Shown one piece after another: positions 18,834 through 27,694 of a DNA stretch of 64,000 bases. A program made the translations under genes and the position numbers. The notes beneath the pieces are model-generated. The model had not been told where the DNA came from, did no database searches, and saw only the letters and a program-made list of their open reading frames with translations. The stretch spans positions 62,001 to 126,000 of the forward strand of contig CANJJS010000001.1 of the NCBI GenBank assembly GCA_947474705.1. The letters run 5' to 3'. Source of the DNA: Acetobacteraceae bacterium. Lineage in GTDB: Bacteria > Pseudomonadota > Alphaproteobacteria > Acetobacterales > Acetobacteraceae. Within the stretch, counting starts at the first letter, position 1. Every line of letters starts with the position of its first letter.

Positions 18834-19627
18834 GGTATCGCCCTCGTCGCGGTGGCCCTGGACGCCGCCGGGGATAATGCGGCCCCAAGTTCCGCCCGCG
18901 CCGACATCGCGAATTCGGGGTAGCATTCGCTGACTTCTTCCAGCACCCGCCCGCGCAGCAGTGCCAGCGTCGCCGGGTCCGGATCGGGCGTGATGCCCAG
19001 ATCGGGGGCCAGGTCGAAGGTAAATCCCGTCGCGGCCCGGATTTCTTCCAGCGTATGGCCGGGGTGAATTGTTTGTAGCGTGAAACGGGCCGTTTCCCGG
19101 TCGAACGAGAACTGGCCGAGCCCCGTCAGCAGCGCGCGGGGTCCGCCGGGACGGTAAACCTCCGGCGCGCTGGTGCCGGGGGCGCTGACGAAATCCACCT
19201 TTTCGACGAAGACCCGCGCCGTGTGCTCCTCCCGGAACAAAATCAGCCGCGGCACCAGAAACGCCAGATACGCCGACCCGAACGAGCCCGGCCAGCGCAC
19301 ATTGGTCTGGGGATAGGTACCCGTGCCGACAAGGTTGATGTTGCCTTGGCCGTCGATCTGACCGCCGCCCAGAAAAAACGCGTCGATCCGGCCCTGCGCC
19401 GCGCAGTCGAACAACTCCACGCCGCCATTGGTGAAGAAATTGTGTTCCTGAGAGCCCAGCACGGAGACATAAATTAGCTCGTCCTCGGCCTCCTTCATCG
19501 CCCGCAGCAACATCGCGGCCGCGGCCGGAATGGGCGAGGACGCGCCCACGGCCACATGGCGGCATCCGTCCAAAAGCCTGGAGATCGCGACAATCAGCCG
19601 CTCCCGGTGCGTCGCCGGCACGCTCAT
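18830..19627 (-). CDS. CoA-transferase subunit B (glutaconate CoA-transferase/IpdB-like)
   Basis: Protein of 265 residues with the class I CoA-transferase beta-subunit fold. Motifs include VAVGASSPIPAAAAML, GSQEHNFFTNGGVELFD and GGGQIDGQGNINLVGTG. The usual catalytic SENG-type signature is not obvious, a feature shared with IpdB-type ring hydrolases, so a hydrolase rather than a transferase role is possible. ATG 19627 overlaps the stop of the A subunit (ATGA); the frame stays open 38 codons upstream but inside the A gene. Confidence 0.82.
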   Translation of the reverse strand: MSVPATHRERLIVAISRLLDGCRHVAVGASSPIPAAAAMLLRAMKEAEDELIYVSVLGSQEHNFFTNGGVELFDCAAQGRIDAFFLGGGQIDGQGNINLVGTGTYPQTNVRWPGSFGSAYLAFLVPRLILFREEHTARVFVEKVDFVSAPGTSAPEVYRPGGPRALLTGLGQFSFDRETARFTLQTIHPGHTLEEIRAATGFTFDLAPDLGITPDPDPATLALLRGRVLEEVSECYPEFAMSARAELGAALSPAASRATATRAIP

Positions 19628-20442
19628 CGCGCGGGTTCCAGCGCGGCGAGGCCCAGATATTCCCGGAACCCATCCTCTGTCCGCGCCATCCGCGCGTAAC
19701 GCGAGATTTCCGCGCTGTCCGTGTCGTATTCGCCGCTCCACATGCCGTAGGGACGCGCGCCCTCCGGTACGACCGCCACCGCGTCCACATACAGCGATGG
19801 CAGAACGCCGGCCGCCGAGGCCTCGTCGTGCAGCAGATTCCCCGCGACGACACGTTCAACGGTCACGAGAGTTTTCTTCGCCGCGTAGGCCATTGTCGCG
19901 AGTTCCCGGCGCCGTCCGATGCGGACATTGCCAAAACGATCCGCTTCCGGCGCGTGGAAGATCGCGACATCCGGAATAATCGCGGGGATCGCCACGATTG
20001 GATCGGGCGAGTCCGCGAAGGGGTTTTGCATGGTCTTCCAGTCCGGGCGGTTTTCCAGGATGCCGGTGCCGATGATCCCGCGTAGCGGCATGAACGGAAT
20101 GCCCTTTTGCGCCGCGAGCAACGCCGCGTGGATCGCCGGACAGGTCGCGTCCATGATGCGGATCGTCCCGTCGCGCACCGCCCGCTGAAACCGCGGCGCG
20201 CCACCGGCCTCGCCCAGCGTGACGGCGGCTGTCTCCAAAGTCGTCACCAGCCCCGCGCCGATCAGCAGATCGACGATCATGCCGGCGGAGGGCACGCACA
20301 CCACATGCAACCCGCCTGGTCCCTGACGGATTATTTCGCGCGCCAAAGCCATCGGCACCCCGGCGTAATCCGGCGCGACGGCGATTTTCGCACCGGGCCC
20401 GATACGCGCGGCGAGGTCTTCGAGAGTCACGGTTCGGGTCAT
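19624..20442 (-). CDS. CoA-transferase subunit A (glutaconate CoA-transferase/IpdA-like)
   Basis: Protein of 272 residues, class I CoA-transferase alpha-type. The N-terminal part has the CoA-site region CVPSAGMIVDLLIGAG. RDGTIRIMDATCPAIHAALL, PLRGIIGTGIL, the PDVAIFHAPEADRFGNVRIG core and the ending YAAKKTLVTVERVV are typical of the GctA/IpdA group. It forms a complex with the downstream B subunit. The physiological acyl-CoA is unknown. AGGAG lies 7 bp before ATG 20442. Confidence 0.85.
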   Translation of the reverse strand: MTRTVTLEDLAARIGPGAKIAVAPDYAGVPMALAREIIRQGPGGLHVVCVPSAGMIVDLLIGAGLVTTLETAAVTLGEAGGAPRFQRAVRDGTIRIMDATCPAIHAALLAAQKGIPFMPLRGIIGTGILENRPDWKTMQNPFADSPDPIVAIPAIIPDVAIFHAPEADRFGNVRIGRRRELATMAYAAKKTLVTVERVVAGNLLHDEASAAGVLPSLYVDAVAVVPEGARPYGMWSGEYDTDSAEISRYARMARTEDGFREYLGLAALEPAR

Positions 20443-20551
20443 GGTCGTTGCTCCTGTCGACGGCTTTCGACCGCAGGTTGGCCGCGCGGCCGGTGTTTGG
20501 CAATCCGGTGGTTGGGTTCCTCAGGGCGATCGGGCGAAGGAAAGAAAGCCT

Positions 20552-20654
20552 TGGGGCTCCGCCCCAAACCCGGCGAGGGGCTTCGCCCCTTCGAACCCCA
20601 CCAGGGCGGGGGGTGAGGGGGCAGAGCCCCCCACGGGGTCCGGGGCGGAGCCCA
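20552..20654. repeat. GGGGCTCCGCCCC-type palindromic extragenic element
   Basis: Several short inverted repeats follow each other: GGGGCTCCGCCCC, GGGGCTTCGCCCC, GGGGCAGAGCCCC and a closing GGGGCGGAGCCC. They sit between the haemoglobin stop and the CoA-transferase start. Such G/C-rich palindrome strings recur between genes in many Acetobacteraceae genomes (from memory). It may act as a terminator or transcript-stabilising structure for the haemoglobin gene. Only this copy is evident in the window. Confidence 0.6.
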
Positions 20655-20696
20655 GGTGTTTTGCCCCCATGCATTTGCCCCGGGACTCGCGAACGC

Positions 20697-21149
20697 TCAG
20701 GCGTCCAAAGGCGGCCGGTCGCGCAGGTCGTCCGTCCACGGCTGGTTCGGGCGGAAAAACAGTGCCAGCTTCAGGCTTTCCGCGATTCGCCTCGCCCTGA
20801 CCGCGAACTCCTGAGCGATCGACGGAACAAACAATTCAAGCGCGGCCGCTTCGAACAATTCCAGCCAGTGCCCGAATAATTCGGGGGCGAGGCCGTCCAC
20901 GCCCTGGTGCACCACGACCGGGTTGCCTTTGTAACGGCCCGTGCTCAGCATGACCGACGACCAAAAGGCGTACATTTTGGTCAGATGAATGGGCCAGGCG
21001 TCCGGTGCGATCGCCGCGTCGAACACGGGGCCGAGGCGTTCGTCCTGGCGAACGGCGGCGTAGAAGCGATCGACCAGGGCGGCGATCGTGGACTCGTCGA
21101 CGACGGCGAACAAAGGTTGCATCGAATGAATATGATGTGCCGCGGTCAT
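20697..21149 (-). CDS. Group III truncated haemoglobin
   Basis: Protein of 150 residues. The helices typical of trHbP are visible: LVDRFYAAVRQDERLGPVFD, then HLTKMYAFWSSVMLSTGRY and GNPVVVHQG, where the last His fits the proximal haem ligand position. The family binds oxygen or NO and is often tied to nitrosative stress or microaerobic life. It is the downstream neighbour, on the same strand, of a uracil-DNA glycosylase gene, 16 bp apart, so it is probably in one operon with it and the NYN gene. Confidence 0.9.
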   Translation of the reverse strand: MTAAHHIHSMQPLFAVVDESTIAALVDRFYAAVRQDERLGPVFDAAIAPDAWPIHLTKMYAFWSSVMLSTGRYKGNPVVVHQGVDGLAPELFGHWLELFEAAALELFVPSIAQEFAVRARRIAESLKLALFFRPNQPWTDDLRDRPPLDA

Positions 21150-21165
21150 GCGTTCAAGCCAGGTC

Positions 21166-21837
21166 TCAGGCGGCCGGCGCGGGACCGATGCGGACCAGCA
21201 ACGCGCCGACGGCGTCGTGAAACATGGCTTCGGTCAGCCGGCCGGTGTTCGTGTTGAGCCGCGAGACATGGTAGCTGTCGCAGAGCACCAGGCCGTCCGG
21301 CAGGTCGTGAAGGGCGCCGTGGCGGAAGACCGCGTGGCTCGCTTTCAGGCCTTTGGCTTTCAGCACGGCTTTATGCGCGACAAGACCGAGCGCCAGGATC
21401 CCGCGCAAACCCGGCATCGCCGCGAGTTCGGCCGCGAGGAACGGGTTGCAGGCCGCGATTTCCTTGGTCGTGGGCAAATTGCCTGGCGGCACGCAGCGCA
21501 CGGCGTTGGTCACCCGGCAGTCGTTGAGGCCGAGTTCGTCGTCCGTGGCCGCGCTATAGGAGCCGGTGGCGAGTCCGAAGCGGGGTAAGGTGCTGTACAA
21601 AAGCACACCGGCGAAATCCCCGGTGAAAGGCCGTCCCGTCCGGTTCGCCCCGCGCACGCCGGGCGCCAGCCCGACGACCAGGACGCGCGCGTCCGCCCGC
21701 CCGAAACTGGGAACCGGCGCGTTATGCCAGTCCGGGTGCGCGGTCCGGTTGGCCGCGCGATAGTCCTGAAGCCGCGGGCAAAGCGCGCAATCGCGCTCCG
21801 GCGCCAGGATGGGCGCCAGGGGAGCCGCGGCCGTCAC
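21166..21837 (-). CDS. Family 5 uracil-DNA glycosylase (UdgB-type)
   Basis: Protein of 223 residues. The catalytic-site motif is VVGLAPGVRGANRTGRPFTG, characteristic of family 5. Cysteines in CALCPRL, NDCRVTNAVRCVPPGN and further on fit a 4Fe-4S cluster. The C-terminal DNA-binding motif is HVSRLNTNTGRLTEAMF. It excises uracil and deaminated bases from DNA. GTG 21837 overlaps the stop of the NYN gene (GTGA), suggesting coupling. Confidence 0.93.
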   Translation of the reverse strand: MTAAAPLAPILAPERDCALCPRLQDYRAANRTAHPDWHNAPVPSFGRADARVLVVGLAPGVRGANRTGRPFTGDFAGVLLYSTLPRFGLATGSYSAATDDELGLNDCRVTNAVRCVPPGNLPTTKEIAACNPFLAAELAAMPGLRGILALGLVAHKAVLKAKGLKASHAVFRHGALHDLPDGLVLCDSYHVSRLNTNTGRLTEAMFHDAVGALLVRIGPAPAA

Positions 21838-22439
21838 GCGGCGTCGTGCGGATCGGCGAAGGGCTCGGCGGGGGTGTGGCGCACAGGCAGTGGCCGCGGC
21901 CGCAGTTCCGTCTGCCGCCGGGTGAATTCCGGCGCGATATCGGCCAGTTCCAGGAACTGGTCGGCCTGACGGCGCAATTCGTCTGCGACCATCGGCGGGC
22001 TGGAGCGGATGGAGGAGACGACGGACACGCGCACGCCGCGGCGTTGCATGGCTTCCACCAGGCGGCGGAAATCCGAATCGCCGCTGAACAAAACCGCGTG
22101 ATCGATTCGCGGCGCGAGTTCCAGCATGTCCACCGCGACCTCGATATCCATGTTCCCCTTGACCCGGCGGCGGCCCATCGAATCGGTGAATTCCTTCGCA
22201 GGCTTCGTCACGAGGGTATAACCGTTATAGGCGAGCCAGTCGGTCAGCGGCTTCAGCGGGGAGTATTCTTCGGTCTCCAGCACGGCGGAGTAGTAATACG
22301 CGCGGATGACGTGTGTCTTTTTCCGGAAAAACTCCAACAGATTGCGGTAATCGACGTCGAAGCCCAGATTGCGCGACGCTGAATAGAGGTTGGCACCGTC
22401 GATGAATAACGCGGTGCGTTCGGTCGGAAGGAAAATCAT
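21834..22439 (-). CDS. NYN-domain protein (LabA/DUF88 family)
   Basis: Protein of 201 residues with a PIN-like NYN nuclease domain over about residues 8-165. Acidic motifs are ALFIDGANLYSASRN, NMDIEVAVDML and VLFSGDSDFRRLVEAM, which together form the usual metal site. A polar tail of about 35 residues follows. Family members act on RNA. ATG 22439 starts at the conserved IFLPTERTALFIDGAN; longer starts upstream only add low-complexity sequence. The folK gene is divergent from it. Confidence 0.88.
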   Translation of the reverse strand: MIFLPTERTALFIDGANLYSASRNLGFDVDYRNLLEFFRKKTHVIRAYYYSAVLETEEYSPLKPLTDWLAYNGYTLVTKPAKEFTDSMGRRRVKGNMDIEVAVDMLELAPRIDHAVLFSGDSDFRRLVEAMQRRGVRVSVVSSIRSSPPMVADELRRQADQFLELADIAPEFTRRQTELRPRPLPVRHTPAEPFADPHDAA

Positions 22440-22573
22440 GGAAGCGACCTTTGTAAGCCAGAGGGTATGTTGTTGTTCGCGCCGTCCCGATAATCGCCGT
22501 TGGGCGCGCGGTTGAACGGCGATGATGTACCAAGTGATAGAAAGATGAAACTCCTGACCCGGAACAACCTGAC

Positions 22574-23086
22574 ATGATCCTTGTCGCGATTGGCGCCAAC
22601 CTGAACGGGCCAAACGGCGCGCCGCCACTCGAAACCTGCCTGGCGGCGGCGCGGGTGTTGGACGGTTTGCCCGGCTATCGCGTCGGCGCGGTCTCGCGCT
22701 GGTATGAAACGGCGCCGGTTCCGCCGTCGGACCAGCCGAATTACGTTAACGGGGTCGCCCGGCTCGATGCCGAAGCGCCGGGCGATCCGGCCGCGTTGCT
22801 GGCGGCGCTGCACGCGATCGAGGCGCGGTTCGGGCGCGAGCGTTCGGCAATCGACGCGGCTCGCACCCTCGACCTCGATCTGATCGATATGAACGGGTTG
22901 GTAAGGGACGCGCCCGACCCGGTGTTGCCGCATCCACGCGCCCATCTGCGGGCCTTCGTGTTGATGCCGTTACTGGATGTGGCGCCGGACTGGCGCCATC
23001 CCCGTGGTCTGGGGACCGCGCGCGCGCTGTTGGACGCCGCGGGGCGGCGCGGGATCGCGGTGTTGCCGGAGGCCGGTTTCCGATGA
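22574..23086 (+). CDS. folK: 2-amino-4-hydroxy-6-hydroxymethyldihydropteridine diphosphokinase
   Basis: HPPK of 170 residues. Typical motifs are LVAIGANLNGP at the N-terminus, VGAVSRWYETAPV, QPNYVNGVARL, RTLDLDLIDM (the metal-binding aspartates) and LPHPRAHLRAFVLMPLLDV. It transfers pyrophosphate from ATP to the pterin for folate synthesis. There are no folP or folB genes beside it. The ribosome-binding site is weak. Confidence 0.94.
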   Translation: MILVAIGANLNGPNGAPPLETCLAAARVLDGLPGYRVGAVSRWYETAPVPPSDQPNYVNGVARLDAEAPGDPAALLAALHAIEARFGRERSAIDAARTLDLDLIDMNGLVRDAPDPVLPHPRAHLRAFVLMPLLDVAPDWRHPRGLGTARALLDAAGRRGIAVLPEAGFR

Positions 23087-23144
23087 CAAGCGGAACCGCG
23101 GCGGTTTAAAACGAATCCGTTCGGATCGCGGGAGGAACCACGCC

Positions 23145-24335
23145 ATGTCAGATCTTTTCGACGACGATTCCGGCGGATCCGCCACCACGGACAGCGTGAC
23201 CGAAACCACGACCGAAGGCTGGGGCTCACGTCTGTTGGGGAGTTTGGGCGCTGTGATCGCCGGGTTGATCCTCGTCCCGATCGCCGTGGTTCTGCTCTAT
23301 TGGAACGAGGGCAGGGCGGTGGACGCGATCCGCGCGCTGAACCGAGGCGCGGCGTCGATCGTCGAGGTCGCGGCGGCGGCGATCGATCCGAATGGCGAAG
23401 GCCGGCTGGTGCATGTCTCCGGCGAAATGCGCCCCACCGCCCAGGCGCGCGATCCGGTGTTCGGCGTGACGGCGGACGGATTGTTACGGTTGAGTCGGAA
23501 AGTCGAGATGTATCAGTGGGAGGAGGAAATCTCCACGCATTCGCAATCGAATGTCGGCGGTTCGAAGACCACCGAAAAAACCTATACCTATAAGCGTGTC
23601 TGGACCGATCGCGCGATCGATTCGGCCCATTTTAAATCGCCTGACGGGCATCGCAATCCCCCGATGCCGGTACGGAGCGAGATCTTCGCGGGCACCGAAG
23701 TGAAGCTCGGTGCCTATAAGGTGGACTCGCCAATTTTGAACCGGCTGTCGAAGTTCGCCCCGCTGGCGCCGCGCACGGCGCCCCCGGCCGGATACCGGGC
23801 GGCGGGCGAGGGGTTCTATCGCGGTCAAAGCCCGGAAAACCCGGCGATTGGCGATGTGCGCGTCGCGTTCTCCGCGTTGTCCTCTCAGGTCGTTTCGGTG
23901 GCCGCGGCCCAGACCGGTGGTTTGCTGACGACATGGCGCGACACCAATGGCTATACGATCGGGCTCGCGGAACCGGGTTTCGTTCCGGCCGCGGTGTTGT
24001 TCGCCGACGAGAAGAAGTCGGAAGGCATCCTGACCTGGATTTTACGGGGCGTGGGCTTTGTGGTGGTTCTGGTGGGTTTCGTGCTGACGACGCGGCCTTT
24101 GACGACTTTGTTCGCGGTGCTGCCGATACTGGAAACCATCGTGGGGGCGGGGGTGTTTTTGGTCGCGTTCGCCTTGGCGGTGCCGGTCACCTTGGTCACG
24201 ATCGCGATCGCCTGGATCGCGCACCGTCCCTTGCTCGGGATTGGCCTGTTGGTCGCGGGTGTCGCCGGTATGTTCGCGCTGGGCCGGATCAACCCCAGGC
24301 GCGGCGGCGTCCGGGGGGCCGTCGCGAGCCGGTAG
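23145..24335 (+). CDS. TMEM43-like membrane protein
   Basis: Protein of 396 residues with one hydrophobic segment near residues 27-50 (LGAVIAGLILVPIAVVLLYW), a large soluble middle region, and three C-terminal hydrophobic segments. This topology, NEGRAV after the first segment and the KVEMYQWEE stretch match bacterial homologues of the eukaryotic protein TMEM43/LUMA. Function in bacteria is unknown. ATG 23145 is preceded by GGGAGGAACC; the frame is open further upstream into folK but that part lacks similarity. Confidence 0.85.
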   Translation: MSDLFDDDSGGSATTDSVTETTTEGWGSRLLGSLGAVIAGLILVPIAVVLLYWNEGRAVDAIRALNRGAASIVEVAAAAIDPNGEGRLVHVSGEMRPTAQARDPVFGVTADGLLRLSRKVEMYQWEEEISTHSQSNVGGSKTTEKTYTYKRVWTDRAIDSAHFKSPDGHRNPPMPVRSEIFAGTEVKLGAYKVDSPILNRLSKFAPLAPRTAPPAGYRAAGEGFYRGQSPENPAIGDVRVAFSALSSQVVSVAAAQTGGLLTTWRDTNGYTIGLAEPGFVPAAVLFADEKKSEGILTWILRGVGFVVVLVGFVLTTRPLTTLFAVLPILETIVGAGVFLVAFALAVPVTLVTIAIAWIAHRPLLGIGLLVAGVAGMFALGRINPRRGGVRGAVASR

Positions 24336-24412
24336 GGCGCGCGTCCCATCTTCGCGCCAGGCCCAGGGGCGGCTAAGGAGGCGTGGAGTGAGTGGATTTT
24401 GAGGAAATAGAG

Positions 24413-25951
24413 ATGTTTCGTTGGGTTTTGGCGGCCGCCTGCGCCGCGAGTTTGTCTGTCCCCGCCGTGGCGCGGGAGGCCAACAGCGCCGCCACGTTGA
24501 TTTATTACGATGCCGTGGGGAACGAAACGCTTGATCCGGCGGAGCCGCAAAGTGGCAGCAGTTTCTCGCAAGAGGCGCTGCTCGCGCTGTTCGACACGCT
24601 GGTCCGGCTTGGCGACGATGGGACCCCAGGACCGGGTCTCGCGGAATCCTGGACCGCCGCGCCCGATCTGATGGCGTTTACCTTTCAGTTGCGGCCCAAT
24701 GTGGTGTTGCACGACGGGTCGAAGCTCGACGCGGCGCTGGTCAAGGCCAATATCGAGCGGCATATCGGGCTGGGCCGGAGAATAAGCGGCACGATGGCGG
24801 AATCGCTCCGGCAGATCGCGGCGGTGGAGGTTCTGGGCCCGCTTCAGGTCAAATTCGCGCTGAAGGCGCCCAGCGGTCAGATTCCTTACTTCATGGGCGG
24901 CATCGGCGGCATGATCGCCAGTGCCGCGTCGCTGGCGGGCGATGCCTTCGGCTCCAGTTTCAAGGCCGTGGGCGCCGGACCGTACCGTTTGAAAAACTTC
25001 GAATCCAACGTGAAAACGGTCATGGTGCGCAACGATGCCTATTGGGGCGGCACCGCCGGGCGGCCCGCCGGGTTCGAGCATCATTATGTGCCAGATGGCC
25101 GCGCGCGGTTGAACGCGGTGCGCTCGGGCCAGGCGAATGTCGTGTTGATCGATCCGCGGCAAATTCCGGAGGCGAAATCCGCTGGGCTCGCCGTGCAGGT
25201 GAACGAGAAAAACGGTGTTTGGGATGTTTACATCAACCTTTCCCACGCGCCACTGAAAGACCTGAAGGTGCGCCAGGCCTGGATGCACGCGGTGGATCGC
25301 GTGGCCTTGGCCGAAGCCCTGAGTTTCGGCAGCGGCAAGCCAACGGTGCAGTTCTTCGCACAGAGTTCGCCGTTGTTCGATCCGGAGCTGGAGAAAATCT
25401 ATCCCTACGATCCGAAACGGGCGAAAGCGTTGCTGGCCGAGGCCGGGTACAAGGACGGCATCGATATTACTCAGATTTTGCTCAACACGACCGAGTATAA
25501 ACAGCTTGGCGAGGCCTTGCAGGCGATGCTGGCGGAATCGGGCATCCGCGTGAAGCTGGATGTCGTCGATGCCTCGCAGTTCAACGTGTTCACGCGTCCG
25601 CCGCATCGGGGCGATATCCTGATGGCGCGCTGGGGCGGCCGGGCGGACCCGTTGCAGACCTTCCAGGAACTGATCGCGACGGGCGCGACGTATAATCCGT
25701 CCGGCGTGGCCCATCCGGAGATCGATACGTTACTGGCGCAGGCGAAGGCGTTGCTGCCGGAGGATGCGGAACGGCTCAAAATTTTGCGGCGCGTGGCGCG
25801 CGTCGCGGTGGAAAACGCCGCGAACATGCCGCTGATGACGCGATCGAATGTGTACGCGTACAAGCCCGGTTGTATTCAGGGGCTGACGCCGTTTCTGGCG
25901 ATCGGGGACGATCGCTTCAACGATGTGCAGGTCGCCGCGAACTGTAAGTAA
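24413..25951 (+). CDS. ABC transporter substrate-binding protein, oligopeptide (family 5) type
   Basis: Protein of 512 residues with a Sec signal peptide (MFRWVLAAACAASLSVPAVA). SBP_bac_5 features are GLAESWTAAPDLMAFTFQL, RPNVVLHDGSKLDAALVK, DPKRAKALLAEAGYKDG and a long C-terminal lobe. It should bind peptides, nickel or other small solutes in the periplasm. No permease or ATPase genes are adjacent, so it is an orphan binding protein here. GAGGAAA precedes ATG 24413; a GTG 21 bp upstream would spoil the signal peptide. Confidence 0.9.
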   Translation: MFRWVLAAACAASLSVPAVAREANSAATLIYYDAVGNETLDPAEPQSGSSFSQEALLALFDTLVRLGDDGTPGPGLAESWTAAPDLMAFTFQLRPNVVLHDGSKLDAALVKANIERHIGLGRRISGTMAESLRQIAAVEVLGPLQVKFALKAPSGQIPYFMGGIGGMIASAASLAGDAFGSSFKAVGAGPYRLKNFESNVKTVMVRNDAYWGGTAGRPAGFEHHYVPDGRARLNAVRSGQANVVLIDPRQIPEAKSAGLAVQVNEKNGVWDVYINLSHAPLKDLKVRQAWMHAVDRVALAEALSFGSGKPTVQFFAQSSPLFDPELEKIYPYDPKRAKALLAEAGYKDGIDITQILLNTTEYKQLGEALQAMLAESGIRVKLDVVDASQFNVFTRPPHRGDILMARWGGRADPLQTFQELIATGATYNPSGVAHPEIDTLLAQAKALLPEDAERLKILRRVARVAVENAANMPLMTRSNVYAYKPGCIQGLTPFLAIGDDRFNDVQVAANCK

Positions 25952-26045
25952 TACCCGTCTGGCGGCGTCTTACAAAACGATGGCCATATGCCCTCCGCGC
26001 GGTGTATGAACGCAACGCGGGATATCTCGCGGGGGGAGATTTGGC

Positions 26046-26822
26046 ATGTGTATCGAAAGATCGGTGGGCGAGGGCGGCGCGAATGCCCGTGGCGACGTGA
26101 CCATTGTTCAGGTCCTGCTGAACATGAACCGGGCCGGGCTGCCCCCGCTGGGGGTCGACGGCGGGATCGGCCCAAAGACAATCGAGGCGATCCGCGCCTT
26201 TCAGACCGGGACGATGAAGGTCGCGAATGCCGATGGGCGGGTGGACCCGCGCGGCGGGACACTGGCGGTGCTGCGGAAGGGCATTCCGCCCGGCCCACTC
26301 GACGGGCTGAAGTTGCAGGGCATCATGCCGGTCTCCAGGCCAGAGAAGGTGAATCTGTATCTCGCACCGCTGGTGAAGGGGATGGCGGGACGCGCGATCG
26401 ACACGCCGTTGCGGATCGCGCATTTCCTGGCGCAGGTCGGCCATGAGAGTGGCGGGTTCATCTACAACGAGGAACTCGCGAGTGGCGCGGCCTACAACGG
26501 ACGCGCCGACCTGGGCAATACGGAGCCTGGCGACGGGCCGCGGTTCAAGGGCCGGGGGCTGATCCAACTGACCGGGCGAGCCAATTACACGGCCTATGGA
26601 AAGTCGATTGGGCGGGATTTGCTCGCGAATCCAACGGTGGTCGCAACCGATCCGTTCCTGGCGGTCGATGCGGCCTGTTGGTTCTGGCAGACACACAACA
26701 TCAACGTTCCGGCCGATCGGGACGATGTCGAGGCGGTGACGCGCAAGGTAAATGGCGGGACGAACGGGCTGGCCGATCGCGAGGCGTATCTCGCCCGCGC
26801 GAAATTCTTTCTCGGGTTGTAA
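26046..26822 (+). CDS. Peptidoglycan-binding and GH19 endolysin-like protein
   Basis: Protein of 258 residues. Residues about 12-60 form a PG_binding_1 domain (NMNRAGLPPLGVDGGIGPKT, then IEAIRAF). Residues about 105-258 form a GH19 lysozyme/chitinase-type domain with HFLAQVGHESGGF, whose Glu is the likely catalytic acid, and RFKGRGLIQLTGRANY. It has no signal peptide. Such two-domain proteins are found as phage endolysins and as effectors of contractile systems. It stands alone, with no holin or spanin genes nearby. A terminator follows at 26841-26876. Confidence 0.9.
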   Translation: MCIERSVGEGGANARGDVTIVQVLLNMNRAGLPPLGVDGGIGPKTIEAIRAFQTGTMKVANADGRVDPRGGTLAVLRKGIPPGPLDGLKLQGIMPVSRPEKVNLYLAPLVKGMAGRAIDTPLRIAHFLAQVGHESGGFIYNEELASGAAYNGRADLGNTEPGDGPRFKGRGLIQLTGRANYTAYGKSIGRDLLANPTVVATDPFLAVDAACWFWQTHNINVPADRDDVEAVTRKVNGGTNGLADREAYLARAKFFLGL

Positions 26823-26840
26823 ACGGATTTTTTCCCGCGG

Positions 26841-26876
26841 CGATCCGCGCCGGTCAGCGCCGGTGCGGATCGTTTT
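26841..26876 (+). terminator. Rho-independent terminator after the GH19 gene
   Basis: CGATCCGCGCCGG (26841-26853) pairs with CCGGTGCGGATCG (26860-26872), followed by TTTT. The stem overlaps the 3' end of the convergent PNPOx-like gene, whose stop lies at 26854-26856, so the structure may serve the plus strand mainly. Confidence 0.75.
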
Positions 26877-27456
26877 CCGGTAGAATATCCCGGATGTAAT
26901 CCCGGCTTTTCCATTGCGGCGCCGGGGTCTCGTAGCCTTCTCTGGGCAAATAGACGGACAAATTGTCTCCCGCGAGGTCGTGCACGGAGCGCGGGCAATT
27001 CGAATACATTTCGCAATCCACGCTTACGACGAGCTTCGCGGCGTGGTGCCGGGCCAGCGTCTCCGGATCGTCCAGAATCGTGGCGAGCCCGTTCATCCGT
27101 ATCCGTAATGTTTCGCCGTCGAATTTCACGAACAGCAGGCCGACGCTGGGGTTGCGCGCGATGTTGCCAAGCGTGCGGTACATCGAGTTGCCGTCGTATT
27201 CGGGAAATTCGATCAGGCCGGGGCCAACGATTTTCACGAAGCCGGGCATGCCGGATCGCATCGAACAATCGGTGTACCCGTCGAACGATGTCGCGATGAA
27301 AAAGAACGGGGTTTGCTCGATCAGGATCCGGTCCTCGGGCCAGAAGTCGTAGCGGCGGCGGTGCGTGGCCAAAGCGTCCGCGACCCGGCGGCCGTCGAAG
27401 CGGTCCTGTAGGTCGCGCATGCCATCGTGATAAAACGGTCGAGGTTCGGATTGCAT
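26854..27456 (-). CDS. Pyridoxamine 5'-phosphate oxidase-related flavin-binding protein
   Basis: Protein of 200 residues with a split-barrel fold. Motifs are DRILIEQTPFFFIATSF, CSMRSGMPGFVKIVGPGLIE, LIEFPEYDGNSMYRTLGNIA and NPSVGLLFVKFDG, in the order seen in PNPOx-like proteins that bind FMN or F420. No substrate can be named. ATG 27456 is chosen (MQSEPRPFYHDGMRDLQ); an ATG 12 codons later is possible. It is convergent with the GH19 gene and divergent from the PEP-CTERM metalloprotease gene. Confidence 0.85.
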   Translation of the reverse strand: MQSEPRPFYHDGMRDLQDRFDGRRVADALATHRRRYDFWPEDRILIEQTPFFFIATSFDGYTDCSMRSGMPGFVKIVGPGLIEFPEYDGNSMYRTLGNIARNPSVGLLFVKFDGETLRIRMNGLATILDDPETLARHHAAKLVVSVDCEMYSNCPRSVHDLAGDNLSVYLPREGYETPAPQWKSRDYIRDILPENDPHRR

Positions 27457-27694
27457 CGTATCGCCCTGTCGTGTCGCCGATCCCTGGGGTGCCCCCCCGA
27501 GGGGCTGTACGTCAATGGCGGATGGAGACGCGCCAGACGCCGGTCCGGTTCGCCGCGTCATGGCGTCTCAGGCTGGTTTCAATTTGGCCTGGAATCCCAC
27601 TATTTACACTTCTGTGGATGACTGCTAATGGGGACGACATAAATCTTGAGCGTGCCTGGGCAACCGCGCCGCCTTTGTTCTAGGGGAATTCGCG

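Noticed and set aside
18339-18923. Plus-strand 194-codon frame after the Fur-type sites
   Set aside because: It would be the natural plus-strand target of the operators, but overlaps the coupled CoA-transferase genes and has no motif or ribosome-binding site.
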